A stretch of 64,000 nt of DNA from Janthinobacterium rivuli (lineage in GTDB: Bacteria > Pseudomonadota > Gammaproteobacteria > Burkholderiales > Burkholderiaceae_D): contig NZ_CP121464.1 in NCBI RefSeq assembly GCF_029690045.1, forward strand, positions 930,001 through 994,000, given 5' to 3'. Position 1 is the stretch's first letter. The number at the start of each line of letters is the position of its first letter. This document shows, in pieces, positions 30,095-39,397 of this stretch. The position numbers were made by a program, and so were the translations under genes. The notes beneath the pieces are model-generated. The model had not been told where the DNA came from and did no database searches. It saw only the letters and a list, made by a program, of their open reading frames with translations.

Positions 30095-31157
30095 GGCTCT
30101 GTCATCGGCAAGTAGGGAAATGTCGGAATCTTCCTGTGGCCGTGCTGTCTGACTCTGCATACTCACCTCACAGGGAGCAGAAGATCATGCGGCCAGCCGA
30201 ATGGATCAGTTTTATCGCGCAGTTTGCTCATTTGAGCCAGCGCCAGCGCCAAGCGGGCATTGCCCTGCTGCGAGGTAACTCTCCACACGACGCGACCGTC
30301 GCGCTGCTGGAAAGTGTGGCGCAGTTGCGATTGGCCTGTCCCGCCTGCCACTCGGTGCACTTGCACCGGCACGGCCATGCGCACGGCCTGCAGCGCTACC
30401 GCTGCGTGCCCTGCGGTCGCACCTTCAATGCACTCACCGGCACGCCGTTGGCCCGCTTGCGCCATAAAACCTTGTGGCTCGACTACACCGATTGCCTGCT
30501 GGCATCGGATTCCGTGCGCAAGGCGGCGTTACAGTTAGGCGTGCACCGCAACACCACGTTCCGCTGGCGCCACCGGTTTTTGTCGTTGGCAAAAACGGAC
30601 CGGCCGCATGGTCTGCATGGTATCGCCGAGGCAGACGAGCTATATCTGCTGGAATCGGAAAAGGGATCCAGAAACATGACGCGTCCAGCCCGCTGCCGGG
30701 GAGGCCATGCCCACCAGCGTGGCATTTCCAATGAACAGGTTTGCATCCTGGTGGCGCGCGACCGCACGGGGCAGACGCTCGATTTTGTCACGGGAAAAGG
30801 GGCATTGACGAAAGCGCAGCTGCATCATTGCTTGTTACCCGTTATCGACAAGGACGTGCTGCTGGTGACCGATGGCCACGCCGCCTACCGGGCCTTTGCG
30901 AGGGAAGCGGGCATCAGCCACCAGGCCGTCAACTTGCGCGCCGGTATCCGCGTGCAGGGCGCCGCCCACGTGCAGAACGTCAACGCGTATCACAGCCGAT
31001 TGCGTGAGTGGCTGCAGCCCTTTCACGGCGTGGCGACGCGCTACTTGCCGAACTACCTGGGATGGCGCTGGATCCTCGACGCCAGGCGCATCCGTTCACC
31101 AGAAACATTATTGAAAGCAACGCTGGGAGCATTCCCTCATCTGACGGTGACATAGCC
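30095..31157 (+). mobile_element. IS1595-family-like insertion sequence, copy 1
   Basis: A 1063-bp element. The left end GGCTCTGTCATCGGCAAGT and the reverse complement of the right end (GGCTATGTCACCGTCAGAT) are imperfect inverted repeats. It is flanked by an 8-bp target duplication TTTTTTTA (30087-30094 and 31158-31165), the size known for IS1595-type elements. It encodes one transposase whose stop codon lies within the right repeat. It is complete and looks capable of moving. Confidence 0.92.
30187..31155 (+). CDS. IS1595-type transposase (ISXO2-like DDE), copy 1
   Basis: A 322-residue transposase. The N-terminal zinc ribbon is CPACHS...CVPCGRTFN (about residues 51-80). A helix-turn-helix-like segment follows (SVRKAALQLGVHRNTTFRWRHRFL). 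The ISXO2-like DDE/DDN core starts at EADELYLLESEKGSRN and continues through LLVTDGHAAYRAF and HVQNVNAYHSRLREWL. The start is ATG 30187 behind CAGGGAGCAGAAG. It differs from copy 2 at 17 residues by my count. Confidence 0.92.
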   Translation: MRPAEWISFIAQFAHLSQRQRQAGIALLRGNSPHDATVALLESVAQLRLACPACHSVHLHRHGHAHGLQRYRCVPCGRTFNALTGTPLARLRHKTLWLDYTDCLLASDSVRKAALQLGVHRNTTFRWRHRFLSLAKTDRPHGLHGIAEADELYLLESEKGSRNMTRPARCRGGHAHQRGISNEQVCILVARDRTGQTLDFVTGKGALTKAQLHHCLLPVIDKDVLLVTDGHAAYRAFAREAGISHQAVNLRAGIRVQGAAHVQNVNAYHSRLREWLQPFHGVATRYLPNYLGWRWILDARRIRSPETLLKATLGAFPHLTVT

Positions 31158-31272
31158 TTTTTTTATGCACGCACCCCCGTTCGGGAGGAATAGCACTTGC
31201 ATGGCGGTAACGCCAACGGTATCTTGTCGGATAGCCATGGCTTTGTGCCCTGGCATTCTTGGGGAGTCGCGC

Positions 31273-31890
31273 GTGACCAGTTTCCGCACCAATACCGACC
31301 GCCTGCTGGAAGTGCGCCTGCAGGATGAAAAAGTGCTGGCGATTGCCGGCGCGATGGTCGCCTACACGGGCGCCATCAAGTTTGAAAAGTCCCTGCTTGG
31401 TGGCGAGGGCCTCTTCGGCGCGCTCAAGCGCAAGGTGACGAACGAAGGCATGCAGGTGATGCAGGCCGCCGGCACGGGCACCGTGTTTTTCGCGCAGAAT
31501 GCGGCCGAGATCACCGTCATGGCGCTGGCCGGCGAAAAGCTGACCATCGAAAGCAGCAGCCTGCTGGCCTACGACACGAGCCTGAAGACGGGCACCAGCT
31601 TTGCCGGCTTGCGCGGCGCCAGCTCGGGGCAGGGCCTGTTTTCCACCACCGTCGAAGGCCACGGCAACCTGGCCGTCATTTCGCGCGGCAACCTGATCAT
31701 GCTGGAAGTGACGCCGGCGCACCCGCTGCGCGTGGACCCGGACGCTTTTGTCGGCTTCAAGGGCGATATCCGCCAGGAATTCGTTTTTGATGTCAACTGG
31801 CGCACGATGATCGGCCAGAGCTCGGGCGAATCGTACCAGCACAAATTCACAGGCCAGGGCGTGGTGTTCATCCAGCCCGCCGAACGTTAA
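31273..31890 (+). CDS. AIM24 family protein, first of three
   Basis: A 205-residue protein of the AIM24 / TIGR00266 family, known from mitochondria and bacteria without an agreed biochemical role. It shows the family's beta-rich pattern: RLLEVRLQDEKVLAIAGAMVAYTG, GTVFFAQNAAEITVMAL, the mid Gly-rich SSGQGLFSTTVEGHGNLAVIS and the terminal GESYQHKFTGQGVVFIQPAER. I take GTG 31273, placed six bases after GGGGAG; the open frame extends upstream without a good site. It is the first of three adjacent paralogues, and the IS ends 115 bases upstream. Confidence 0.85.
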   Translation: MTSFRTNTDRLLEVRLQDEKVLAIAGAMVAYTGAIKFEKSLLGGEGLFGALKRKVTNEGMQVMQAAGTGTVFFAQNAAEITVMALAGEKLTIESSSLLAYDTSLKTGTSFAGLRGASSGQGLFSTTVEGHGNLAVISRGNLIMLEVTPAHPLRVDPDAFVGFKGDIRQEFVFDVNWRTMIGQSSGESYQHKFTGQGVVFIQPAER

Positions 31891-31907
31891 GTTAGCGAGG
31901 ACCCGCG

Positions 31908-32549
31908 ATGCCTGTCTATCAGCAGATCAATGAAAAAATGCTCGAGGTCAAACTCGGCAATGAAGAAGTGTTCGCGCGCAAGGGCGCCATGGTGTCTTAC
32001 CAGGGCGACGTGGCGTTCAGCCGCTCCTTCCTGGCCGGCCAGGGCGTGCAAAGCCTGGCCATGCGCGCCGTCACGAACGAGGGCTACGCCATGATGTCGG
32101 CGCGTGGCACGGGCAGCGTGTTTTATGCTCAGGGCGGCCTGTTCGTCACCATCGTCCCCGTGCGCGGCGAAACTTTCTATGTGGAAAGCGATTCTCTGCT
32201 GGCCTTCGATGCGCGCCTGACGGCCGGCACCATGTTCCTTGGTAACCAGGGCGGCGTGCAGGGCGTGGTGCGCGGCATGGCTTCCGGCCAGGGTCTGTTC
32301 ACCACCACCTTGCAAGGCACGGGCGACGTGGCGATTTTGTCCGACGGTAACGCCATCGGCTTGCCCGTCACGCCGGATGTGCCCGTGTTTGTCGACCCGC
32401 AAGCGTATATCGGCCACACGGGCCAGCTGAGCTCGACCATCGTCACGGACCTGAACTGGAAAACTTTCGTCGGCCAGGCGTCCGGCGAATCGTACCAGGT
32501 GAAGTTTACGGGCCAGGGCACGGTCTACATCCAAGCGAGCGAAAGGTAA
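31908..32549 (+). CDS. AIM24 family protein, second of three
   Basis: A 213-residue paralogue of the preceding gene, sharing KLGNEEVFARKGAMVSYQGDVAF, GSVFYAQGGLFVTIVPV, ASGQGLFTTTLQGTGDVAIL and the end GESYQVKFTGQGTVYIQASER. No signal peptide or membrane segment is seen. It follows by 17 bases and is only three bases before the third copy, so all three are one operon. The paralogues probably form a mixed complex; that is inference. Confidence 0.85.
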   Translation: MPVYQQINEKMLEVKLGNEEVFARKGAMVSYQGDVAFSRSFLAGQGVQSLAMRAVTNEGYAMMSARGTGSVFYAQGGLFVTIVPVRGETFYVESDSLLAFDARLTAGTMFLGNQGGVQGVVRGMASGQGLFTTTLQGTGDVAILSDGNAIGLPVTPDVPVFVDPQAYIGHTGQLSSTIVTDLNWKTFVGQASGESYQVKFTGQGTVYIQASER

Positions 32550-32552
32550 GCC

Positions 32553-33290
32553 ATGACGATTTACAACCCCGATACCTTGCCGAAGAACGATAACCTGAAC
32601 CGTTTTTCGTATGTCATCGACGTCAAGGAACAGATCTTCATTCGCAAGGGCAAGATGATTGCCTTCTATGGCGAGCTGCGCTTCGAAGCCATGGGCAGCA
32701 GCGTGCTCGACCTGATCGTGCGCAACGCCTTCAACGCGCCGAAATACATCCACCACTTTGTCGTGGCGCAAGGCCAGGGGCAATTGATTTTGGGCGACAA
32801 CGGCAACGACCTGGCGTGCTACGACCTGGACAACGCCAACATGACCATCCGCGCGAAAAACCTGCTGGGTTTCACGAAGGACGTGATTTGCCAGGAATCG
32901 ACCTTGCCCGGCTATCTGACGATGATCGGCACGGGCAAAGTGATCGCCTCGTCGAACGGCCCCGTGCATTTCCTCGAGTTGCCGTGCCGCGTGGACGAGC
33001 AGGCCGTGCTGGGCTGGGCCGATTGCCCCAGCCCCTCGTACCACTACGATTACGCCCACGTGCAGGGCTGGGCCTCGGCCGCCGGCGCGCTCACGGGTTT
33101 TACCCTGTCGGGCGAGGAAAAGCAGATCGACTTCACGGGCGCCGGCACGGTGCTGGTGCAGTCGTCCGAGCTGGACGTGACGGGCAGTTCCGCCCTGATG
33201 CAGCTGCTGGCGCAATTGCCGATGCTGGGCAAGGAAGACCTGGGGACCTTGAGTCTTTCTGTCCAGCAGCAGATGAAGCAGGAACGTTAA
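32553..33290 (+). CDS. AIM24 family protein, third and most divergent
   Basis: A 245-residue member with extra N-terminal sequence. It shares IDVKEQIFIRKGKMIAFYGELRFEA, LPGYLTMIGTGKVIASSNGPVHF and the closing KQIDFTGAGTVLVQSSEL with its neighbours but has lost the GESYQ motif, and it ends in a helical tail (QLLAQLPMLGKEDLGTLSLSVQQQMKQER). The divergence suggests a distinct job within the same unit. It ends one base short of the convergent enoyl-CoA hydratase gene. Confidence 0.82.
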   Translation: MTIYNPDTLPKNDNLNRFSYVIDVKEQIFIRKGKMIAFYGELRFEAMGSSVLDLIVRNAFNAPKYIHHFVVAQGQGQLILGDNGNDLACYDLDNANMTIRAKNLLGFTKDVICQESTLPGYLTMIGTGKVIASSNGPVHFLELPCRVDEQAVLGWADCPSPSYHYDYAHVQGWASAAGALTGFTLSGEEKQIDFTGAGTVLVQSSELDVTGSSALMQLLAQLPMLGKEDLGTLSLSVQQQMKQER

Positions 33291-33291
33291 G

Positions 33292-34092
33292 CTATTTGAC
33301 GGTCGCCCAGCCGGGCGGCCGCTTTTCCAGGAAGGCGCTGACGCCTTCCTCCGCATCCTCTTCCATCATATTGCGCGCCATCACGTCGCCCGCATACGCA
33401 TACGCGTCGTCCAGCGGCAGCTGGCGCTGCCGGTAGAACATCTGCTTGCCGTAGCGGATGGCCGTCGGACTTTTCGCCATGATCTGCTGCGCCAGGCGCG
33501 CCACGGCGTCGTCGAGCGCCGCGTCGGCCACCGTTTCGTTGATCAGGCCCCAGTCGGCGGCCGTGTCGGCGTCGATGAAGCGGCCCGTCACCAGCATGTC
33601 GAAGGCCCGCTTGGGCGACACATTGCGCGACAGGGCCACGGATGGCGTGGCGCAAAACAGGCCCACGTTGATGCCGGAGACGGCAAAGCGCGCGGACGCG
33701 CCCGCCACGGCCAGGTCGCAGCTGGCGACCAGCTGGCAGCCGGCCGCCGTGGCGATGCCATGCACGCGGGCAATCACGGGCACGGGCAAGGTTTGAATGG
33801 CTTGCATCACGCGCGAGCATTGCGCGAACAGGGTTTGATAATACGCAAGCTGGCGCGTGGTCTGCATCTGGCGCAAATCGTGGCCCGCGCAAAAGGCCTT
33901 GCCTTCGGCGGCCAGCACCACGCAGCGCACGTGCGGCTGCTGCGCGATGGCATCGAAGGCCTCTTGCAGCGCGGTCAGCATGGCTTCCGACAGGGCATTG
34001 AATTGCAGCGGACGGTTCAGGCGCAGGGTGACGAGGCCACCCTCGTCTTCGCGCAGCACCAGCGGCGCTTGCGTGTCATGTGTTGCGGTCAT
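33292..34092 (-). CDS. Enoyl-CoA hydratase/isomerase (crotonase) family protein
   Basis: A 266-residue crotonase-fold enzyme. It has the CoA-binding / oxyanion segments VVLAAEGKAFCAGHDLRQM and HGIATAAGCQLVASCDLAVAGASARF. The C-terminal helices read RQLPLDDAYAYAGDVMARNM and FLEKRPPGW. It resembles the ECHDC3 group. The usual second catalytic Glu is not obvious in the SVALSRNVSPKRAFDML stretch, so classical hydratase activity is uncertain. No other beta-oxidation gene is adjacent. The substrate is unknown. Confidence 0.88.
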   Translation of the reverse strand: MTATHDTQAPLVLREDEGGLVTLRLNRPLQFNALSEAMLTALQEAFDAIAQQPHVRCVVLAAEGKAFCAGHDLRQMQTTRQLAYYQTLFAQCSRVMQAIQTLPVPVIARVHGIATAAGCQLVASCDLAVAGASARFAVSGINVGLFCATPSVALSRNVSPKRAFDMLVTGRFIDADTAADWGLINETVADAALDDAVARLAQQIMAKSPTAIRYGKQMFYRQRQLPLDDAYAYAGDVMARNMMEEDAEEGVSAFLEKRPPGWATVK

Positions 34093-34134
34093 GCGGTCTC
34101 CAGTGGCCTGATGGCCTTTTTTTATGGAAAAATC

Positions 34135-34764
34135 TTATTTGGCGGCATTCACGCTGCCGATGCCGGCGATCGACTTGTGCACGATCTTCGGCTTGCCGTA
34201 ATAGGTCAGTTCACCCATGCCGCGCACCACGGCGTTCAGTTCGCCCGAGGAATACACCTTGACGGAGCCGATGCCTTCGAAATTGACGTCGACGTTTTTC
34301 GCCAGCAAGGCTTTCGTATCGACTTCGCCCACGCCTTGCGCCTTCAGGCGCAGCCAGTCGACCTGGCCATCGGCGGCCAGGCGGCCCGCGCCCTTGTAGC
34401 TGATGTCGACTCTTGGGCCATTGAGCTTGGTCAATATCTTCTCGCCCGCGCCTTCCGCGATCAGCTTGCGCAAGGTGGGCATGGTGATGATGATGCGCGG
34501 GTCGCCCTCGGTCTTCTTGATGTCCTTGTCCTTCATGGAAATTTTCAGCTCGCCATCGACCACTTCCGTGATCACGCCGCTGAGGAATTTCTGGTCGCCG
34601 CGCAGCAGCAGGGTCTGCTCTTTGCCCGATTCGACTTCGATGCTGATGGGGCCGCGGATGTCGATGGCGTTGAAGGCGGCTACCGTGCGGGTTTGCTCGT
34701 CGGCATGCGCGAGAGTGGACAGGCAGGCGAGGGACAGGACTGACAACAGGAACAGAGGGCGCAT
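34135..34764 (-). CDS. Exported DUF2807 (GIN domain) protein
   Basis: A 209-residue protein with signal peptide MRPLFLLSVLSLACLSTLAHA. The remainder is a repetitive parallel beta-helix of the DUF2807 / GIN type: FNAIDIRGPISIEVESG, LRKLIAEGAGEKI, VDISYKGAGRLAADG, VDVNFEGIGSVKVYSSG, ending SIAGIGSVNAAK. Such proteins are found in the periplasm or on the surface and have no settled function; adhesion-like roles have been suggested. It is transcribed alone. Confidence 0.85.
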   Translation of the reverse strand: MRPLFLLSVLSLACLSTLAHADEQTRTVAAFNAIDIRGPISIEVESGKEQTLLLRGDQKFLSGVITEVVDGELKISMKDKDIKKTEGDPRIIITMPTLRKLIAEGAGEKILTKLNGPRVDISYKGAGRLAADGQVDWLRLKAQGVGEVDTKALLAKNVDVNFEGIGSVKVYSSGELNAVVRGMGELTYYGKPKIVHKSIAGIGSVNAAK

Positions 34765-34939
34765 GGCGGTTTCCTTGAGTAGTTGATCAGTGTATTCTAT
34801 TGTGCAACATCTCCATTGGGGAGAAATTTGCGATGAACTGCACAAATCGCGGCGCGGATGACACGGCGCCGCCGGCCAGCCGCGCGCCCGGCAAGGCGCC
34901 GTTGGGCTATGCTGTGGCGTACCGCGTCCTGGAGACCAG

Positions 34940-35497
34940 ATGAAAAATTACCACAAAGAAGATTATCCCGTCGCCGATATCCGGCGCTTCCTCGAACCGG
35001 GGCCGGTGGTGCTGGTCAGTTCAACGTGGCAGGGCGAAAGCGACGTCATGACCATGGCCTGGCACATGCTGATGGAATTCACGCCATCCTTGCTGGGCTG
35101 CTTCATTTCCGACGCGAACCACAGCTATGAAATGATCAAGCGCAGCATGGAGTGCGTGATCAACCTGCCCACGGCCGACATGGTCGACCAGGTCGTCGCC
35201 ATCGGCAACTGCAGCGGCGAAGACACGGACAAGTTCACGGCCTTCGGCCTGACGCCCCAGCCGGCCGAGCAGGTGGGCGCGCCCCTGATCGCCGAGTGCT
35301 ACGCCAACTTCGAATGCAAGCTGGCGCAGGTGTCGGGCAATCCGAAAGGCGGCTTCTTCATCTTCGAGTGCGTGAAAGCCCACGTGGCTACGTCGCCCAA
35401 GCTGCCGGAAACCCTGCATTACCGCGGCAACGGCGAGTTCATGGTGTCGGGCCGCACGATCAGCCGCAAGAGCCTGATGAAGCCGGAGATGTTGTAG
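34940..35497 (+). CDS. Flavin reductase-like (FMN-binding) family protein
   Basis: A 185-residue FMN-binding split-barrel protein similar to flavoredoxin and the reductase components of two-component monooxygenases. Typical elements are PGPVVLVSSTWQGESDVMTMAWHM (FMN-contact loop), SYEMIKRSMECVINLP and GAPLIAECYANFECKL. CTGGAG precedes ATG 34940. No monooxygenase gene is adjacent. The stop codon TAG is the beginning of a REP-type repeat. Confidence 0.85.
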   Translation: MKNYHKEDYPVADIRRFLEPGPVVLVSSTWQGESDVMTMAWHMLMEFTPSLLGCFISDANHSYEMIKRSMECVINLPTADMVDQVVAIGNCSGEDTDKFTAFGLTPQPAEQVGAPLIAECYANFECKLAQVSGNPKGGFFIFECVKAHVATSPKLPETLHYRGNGEFMVSGRTISRKSLMKPEML

Positions 35498-35540
35498 GTC
35501 GGCGTAGGTCGGATTAGGCGCAAGGCGCCGTAATCCGACA
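35495..35540. repeat. REP hairpin after the flavin reductase gene
   Basis: The hairpin TCGGATTAGGCGC-AAG-GCGCCGTAATCCGA spans 35509-35538, preceded by two copies of GTAGGTCGG. It has the same arm as the BIME at 7376-7476. The first GTAGG supplies the TAG stop codon of the upstream gene. Confidence 0.8.
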
Positions 35541-35557
35541 CCACCGTTGGCCGATGA

Positions 35558-36901
<1,344 letters not shown>

Positions 36902-36948
36902 CAGAATTCCATGGAGGTAATCGGTTATTTGGGCAACTATCATCGCAG

Positions 36949-36974
36949 ATTTCGCACGAAAATGGTGCGGAAAT
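36949..36974. promoter_or_regulatory. Near-perfect inverted repeat upstream of gdhA
   Basis: ATTTCGCAC (36949-36957) faces GTGCGGAAAT (36965-36974), an inverted repeat broken by one extra G, 48 bases upstream of the gdhA start. It could be an operator. The gap 36902-37077 otherwise shows only promoter-like, AT-richer sequence. Confidence 0.3.
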
Positions 36975-37069
36975 TTGGTTTTGAGGGGTTTCTGCTACAT
37001 TGCGGGGCGTATTTTCCAGCTGGCCGGTCCGTCAAAACAGGCAGTGGTCTGGTGGGGAAGTTGACCGAA

Positions 37070-37101
37070 AAAACAAAAATGCCAGCGTAAGCGCTGGCGT
37101 T
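37070..37101 (-). terminator. Intrinsic terminator of the sulfotransferase-glycosyltransferase operon
   Basis: On the minus strand, AACGCCAGC...GCTGGCATT forms the stem (37079-37101), followed by a T-rich run from the A-tract at 37067-37079. It lies directly after the glycosyltransferase stop. Confidence 0.85.
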
Positions 37102-37108
37102 GCCGTCC

Positions 37109-38098
37109 TTACGTCGGATGTCCGGAGCGTTCCGTGCGCGGTTCCGGCACGGGTGTTTCTTTGCCGATAAGGACCTGCATGGCGCGCTGCCGCAGTGCGT
37201 AGCGCCGACTGTGCGGAGCCCGGCATGCAATGGTATCGAGCAGGAAATAGCAAACGGAACGCAGGCCGGGTGCCGGGCGCGGCACGCTGGCGCGCCAGTA
37301 GCGTACGGCCGCCGAGATGCCGGTATGACCCAGCAGGGAACGCAGATTGTTCAGCAGGCGCGCGCAGCGGACCCGCTTCGCCAGCGCCGGCGCCAGCCGC
37401 TCGAGATAGGGCGCGACAATGGCGTCGATATTCAGGAAATGCTCGAGCTTGCGCGCCGGCGCCGTCATCTGCGGATGATGCTGCCGATAATGCAGCAGGA
37501 TATTGGTGCTGTAGCGGATGGACATGCCGGCGCTCAGGCAGCGTATCCAGTAATCGTAAGCGGCACCTTCCCGTATCTGTTCGTTGAAGGGCCCCATGCG
37601 GGAAAGTAATTTTTTGCTGAGCAGCACGCCGGATGGCTGAATAGGCGAGCCCAGCAGACAGGCCGGCCAGGAGGCAAACTGGCGTGGCGTCGCCCAGGGC
37701 GCAGGCGCGCCGGCGTCGCTGCGCAGAGTGGCGATCTGCGATGCCCACACCACCGCGTCCGGTGTTTCGGATGCTTGCGCCTGGCTAAGTTGTTCGGCCA
37801 GTTTTTCAGGGCGCCAGATGTCGTCATCGTCAATGAATGCCACCCATGCAGAGCGCACCGCGGCCACGCCCGTATTCCGGGCCGCCGCCAGTCCCTTGCC
37901 GGCATTCGGCAGGACGGTCACTTGCGGGTAGGTTTGCCGGACGTAGGCGGCCGTGCCATCGCTGCTGGCGTCATCGATCAGCAAGATTTCTTGCGCGGGC
38001 CGGGACTGGGCCAGCAAGGACTGCAAGGTGGCGTCGAGAAATCCCCGCGACCAGCCGTTCCTGGTGCAAATGATGACACTGACTGCCGCTGCGCTCAT
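37109..38098 (-). CDS. Glycosyltransferase family 2
   Basis: A 329-residue GT-A fold enzyme that transfers a sugar from an activated nucleotide donor. It has the N-terminal SVIICTRNG, the nucleotide-binding LLIDDASSDGT, the metal-binding DxD as FIDDDDIW and the acceptor-side REGAAYDYWIRCLSAG. The C-terminal third is basic and Arg-rich without membrane helices. It is the last gene of the four-gene operon, and its ATG overlaps the preceding stop (ATGA). Donor and acceptor are unknown; the context points to a sulfated, pyruvylated product. Confidence 0.9.
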   Translation of the reverse strand: MSAAAVSVIICTRNGWSRGFLDATLQSLLAQSRPAQEILLIDDASSDGTAAYVRQTYPQVTVLPNAGKGLAAARNTGVAAVRSAWVAFIDDDDIWRPEKLAEQLSQAQASETPDAVVWASQIATLRSDAGAPAPWATPRQFASWPACLLGSPIQPSGVLLSKKLLSRMGPFNEQIREGAAYDYWIRCLSAGMSIRYSTNILLHYRQHHPQMTAPARKLEHFLNIDAIVAPYLERLAPALAKRVRCARLLNNLRSLLGHTGISAAVRYWRASVPRPAPGLRSVCYFLLDTIACRAPHSRRYALRQRAMQVLIGKETPVPEPRTERSGHPT

Positions 38099-39396
38099 GT
38101 CGCCACGGCCGCAGGCGGCGCAACACGGATGCGTACGGCTGCGCCGTCTTGCCGGACTTCATACGGTTGCAGTGTCAATGACGGGCACGATGATTTTCCT
38201 GTTTGCAAGTCGAACGAGATGGCACAGGCCGGGCAATACACTTTATCGCTGTCACATCCGCCGTCGGCCAGGTCCACGCCGTAATGCGGGCAGGCCGCGT
38301 CGTAGGCGCGGGTGCCGTCGCTGGTGTGTACCAGCATGATGCGATACGGCGCGGCATCGACGATGATGCGCTGCGTGTCCGGCCCGGCGGCAGGCAGTTG
38401 GCCATGTATGAGGCCGCTTGTCTGGTCGAGCTGGCCAGCGATGACGGGAACGGCAGGCGGCGTCTGCACGGGCGCGCTTGTAACGGGCGCGCCGAAGTTG
38501 TCTTCGCGTTGCAGATGCAGGACTTCATCATGGCCCTGCTCGATATCGGCGGCCCGGCGCCAGAATTCGCGCGAATAAAAGCAGGCGGGATCGAACGTTG
38601 GCCTGGAAGCGTTCAGGCGCATGGAAATGGCCACGCGCGTGGCGTCGGTTGTATTCAGATGCGTGCCGTGCAGCACTTCAGGATCGAAGACCAGCATCTC
38701 GCCTGCTGCCAGGGGCAGGTAGGTGGGCACGGGCAGGCGGTAGCCCGCTTGCAGGTAGAGCGTGCGCCGCTCGCAGGGCAGCGGGACGTTGGCCAATTCC
38801 GGATACAGCACCATGCCCGCTTGCGCCGGCACTTCACCGATGGCCCACCAGATATTGCGCCCGTCGCGGGAGTGGCCGGCCCAGCTATCGATGTGCGGAC
38901 CATGCGCCCAGGCGGCGGGCGGGTGGCCGCGGTGATACGCTTTCGGTGCATACACGGGGTCGATGACCTTGCGCGTCTGGAATTTGTCGCGCACGCTAGC
39001 GCTGAGCCTGCCAATGCCGGGATTTTCGCTCGATGGATTGGTCTTGCGGGCCACTTCATAAGGGAAGTTGATGCGCAGGATCAAATAGTCGTCCACATAG
39101 AAATCGCCATCCCAGCCCAGGACCTGGCGTCCGACGGCCGTTGCCATGGCCAGCAAGGGCTGGCGCAAGCGCTCCAGTACCTGGTTGCGCAAGGACGCCA
39201 CATCGTCGGTGTCGATGACTTCGTGCAGCCGCTCGATGCCATGCTGGCGCAGCAGCTGGGCCGCAGCGGCGCCCTTCATTTGTCCGACCGTGGAAATGAG
39301 TTCGCTGAGCACGCGCTCGGTCATCGACTCCCAGGATGAGAGGTCGCGGACGTGGCATTTGAGCCACACGCCCTGGGACGAGGATGGCAAGTTCAT
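38095..39396 (-). CDS. Fusion of PhyH-type 2-oxoglutarate oxygenase and Rieske-like domain with Cys in place of the last His
   Basis: A 433-residue protein. Residues about 50-290 look like a phytanoyl-CoA dioxygenase-type Fe(II)/2-oxoglutarate oxygenase: HID in HGPHIDSWAG, the distal His in LHGTHLN and the 2-oxoglutarate Arg in TRVAISMRL. After a Pro/Val-rich linker (about 305-340) comes a Rieske-ferredoxin-like domain (about 345-433) with CPHYGVDL then, 17 residues on, CPACAISFDL. A standard Rieske site would have CPxH at the second position, so the predicted ligands are three Cys and one His. GGAG lies before ATG 39396. It is third in the operon. An oxidative tailoring step with a built-in electron-transfer domain is my inference. 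Confidence 0.75.
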   Translation of the reverse strand: MNLPSSSQGVWLKCHVRDLSSWESMTERVLSELISTVGQMKGAAAAQLLRQHGIERLHEVIDTDDVASLRNQVLERLRQPLLAMATAVGRQVLGWDGDFYVDDYLILRINFPYEVARKTNPSSENPGIGRLSASVRDKFQTRKVIDPVYAPKAYHRGHPPAAWAHGPHIDSWAGHSRDGRNIWWAIGEVPAQAGMVLYPELANVPLPCERRTLYLQAGYRLPVPTYLPLAAGEMLVFDPEVLHGTHLNTTDATRVAISMRLNASRPTFDPACFYSREFWRRAADIEQGHDEVLHLQREDNFGAPVTSAPVQTPPAVPVIAGQLDQTSGLIHGQLPAAGPDTQRIIVDAAPYRIMLVHTSDGTRAYDAACPHYGVDLADGGCDSDKVYCPACAISFDLQTGKSSCPSLTLQPYEVRQDGAAVRIRVAPPAAVAT

Positions 39397-39397
39397 C

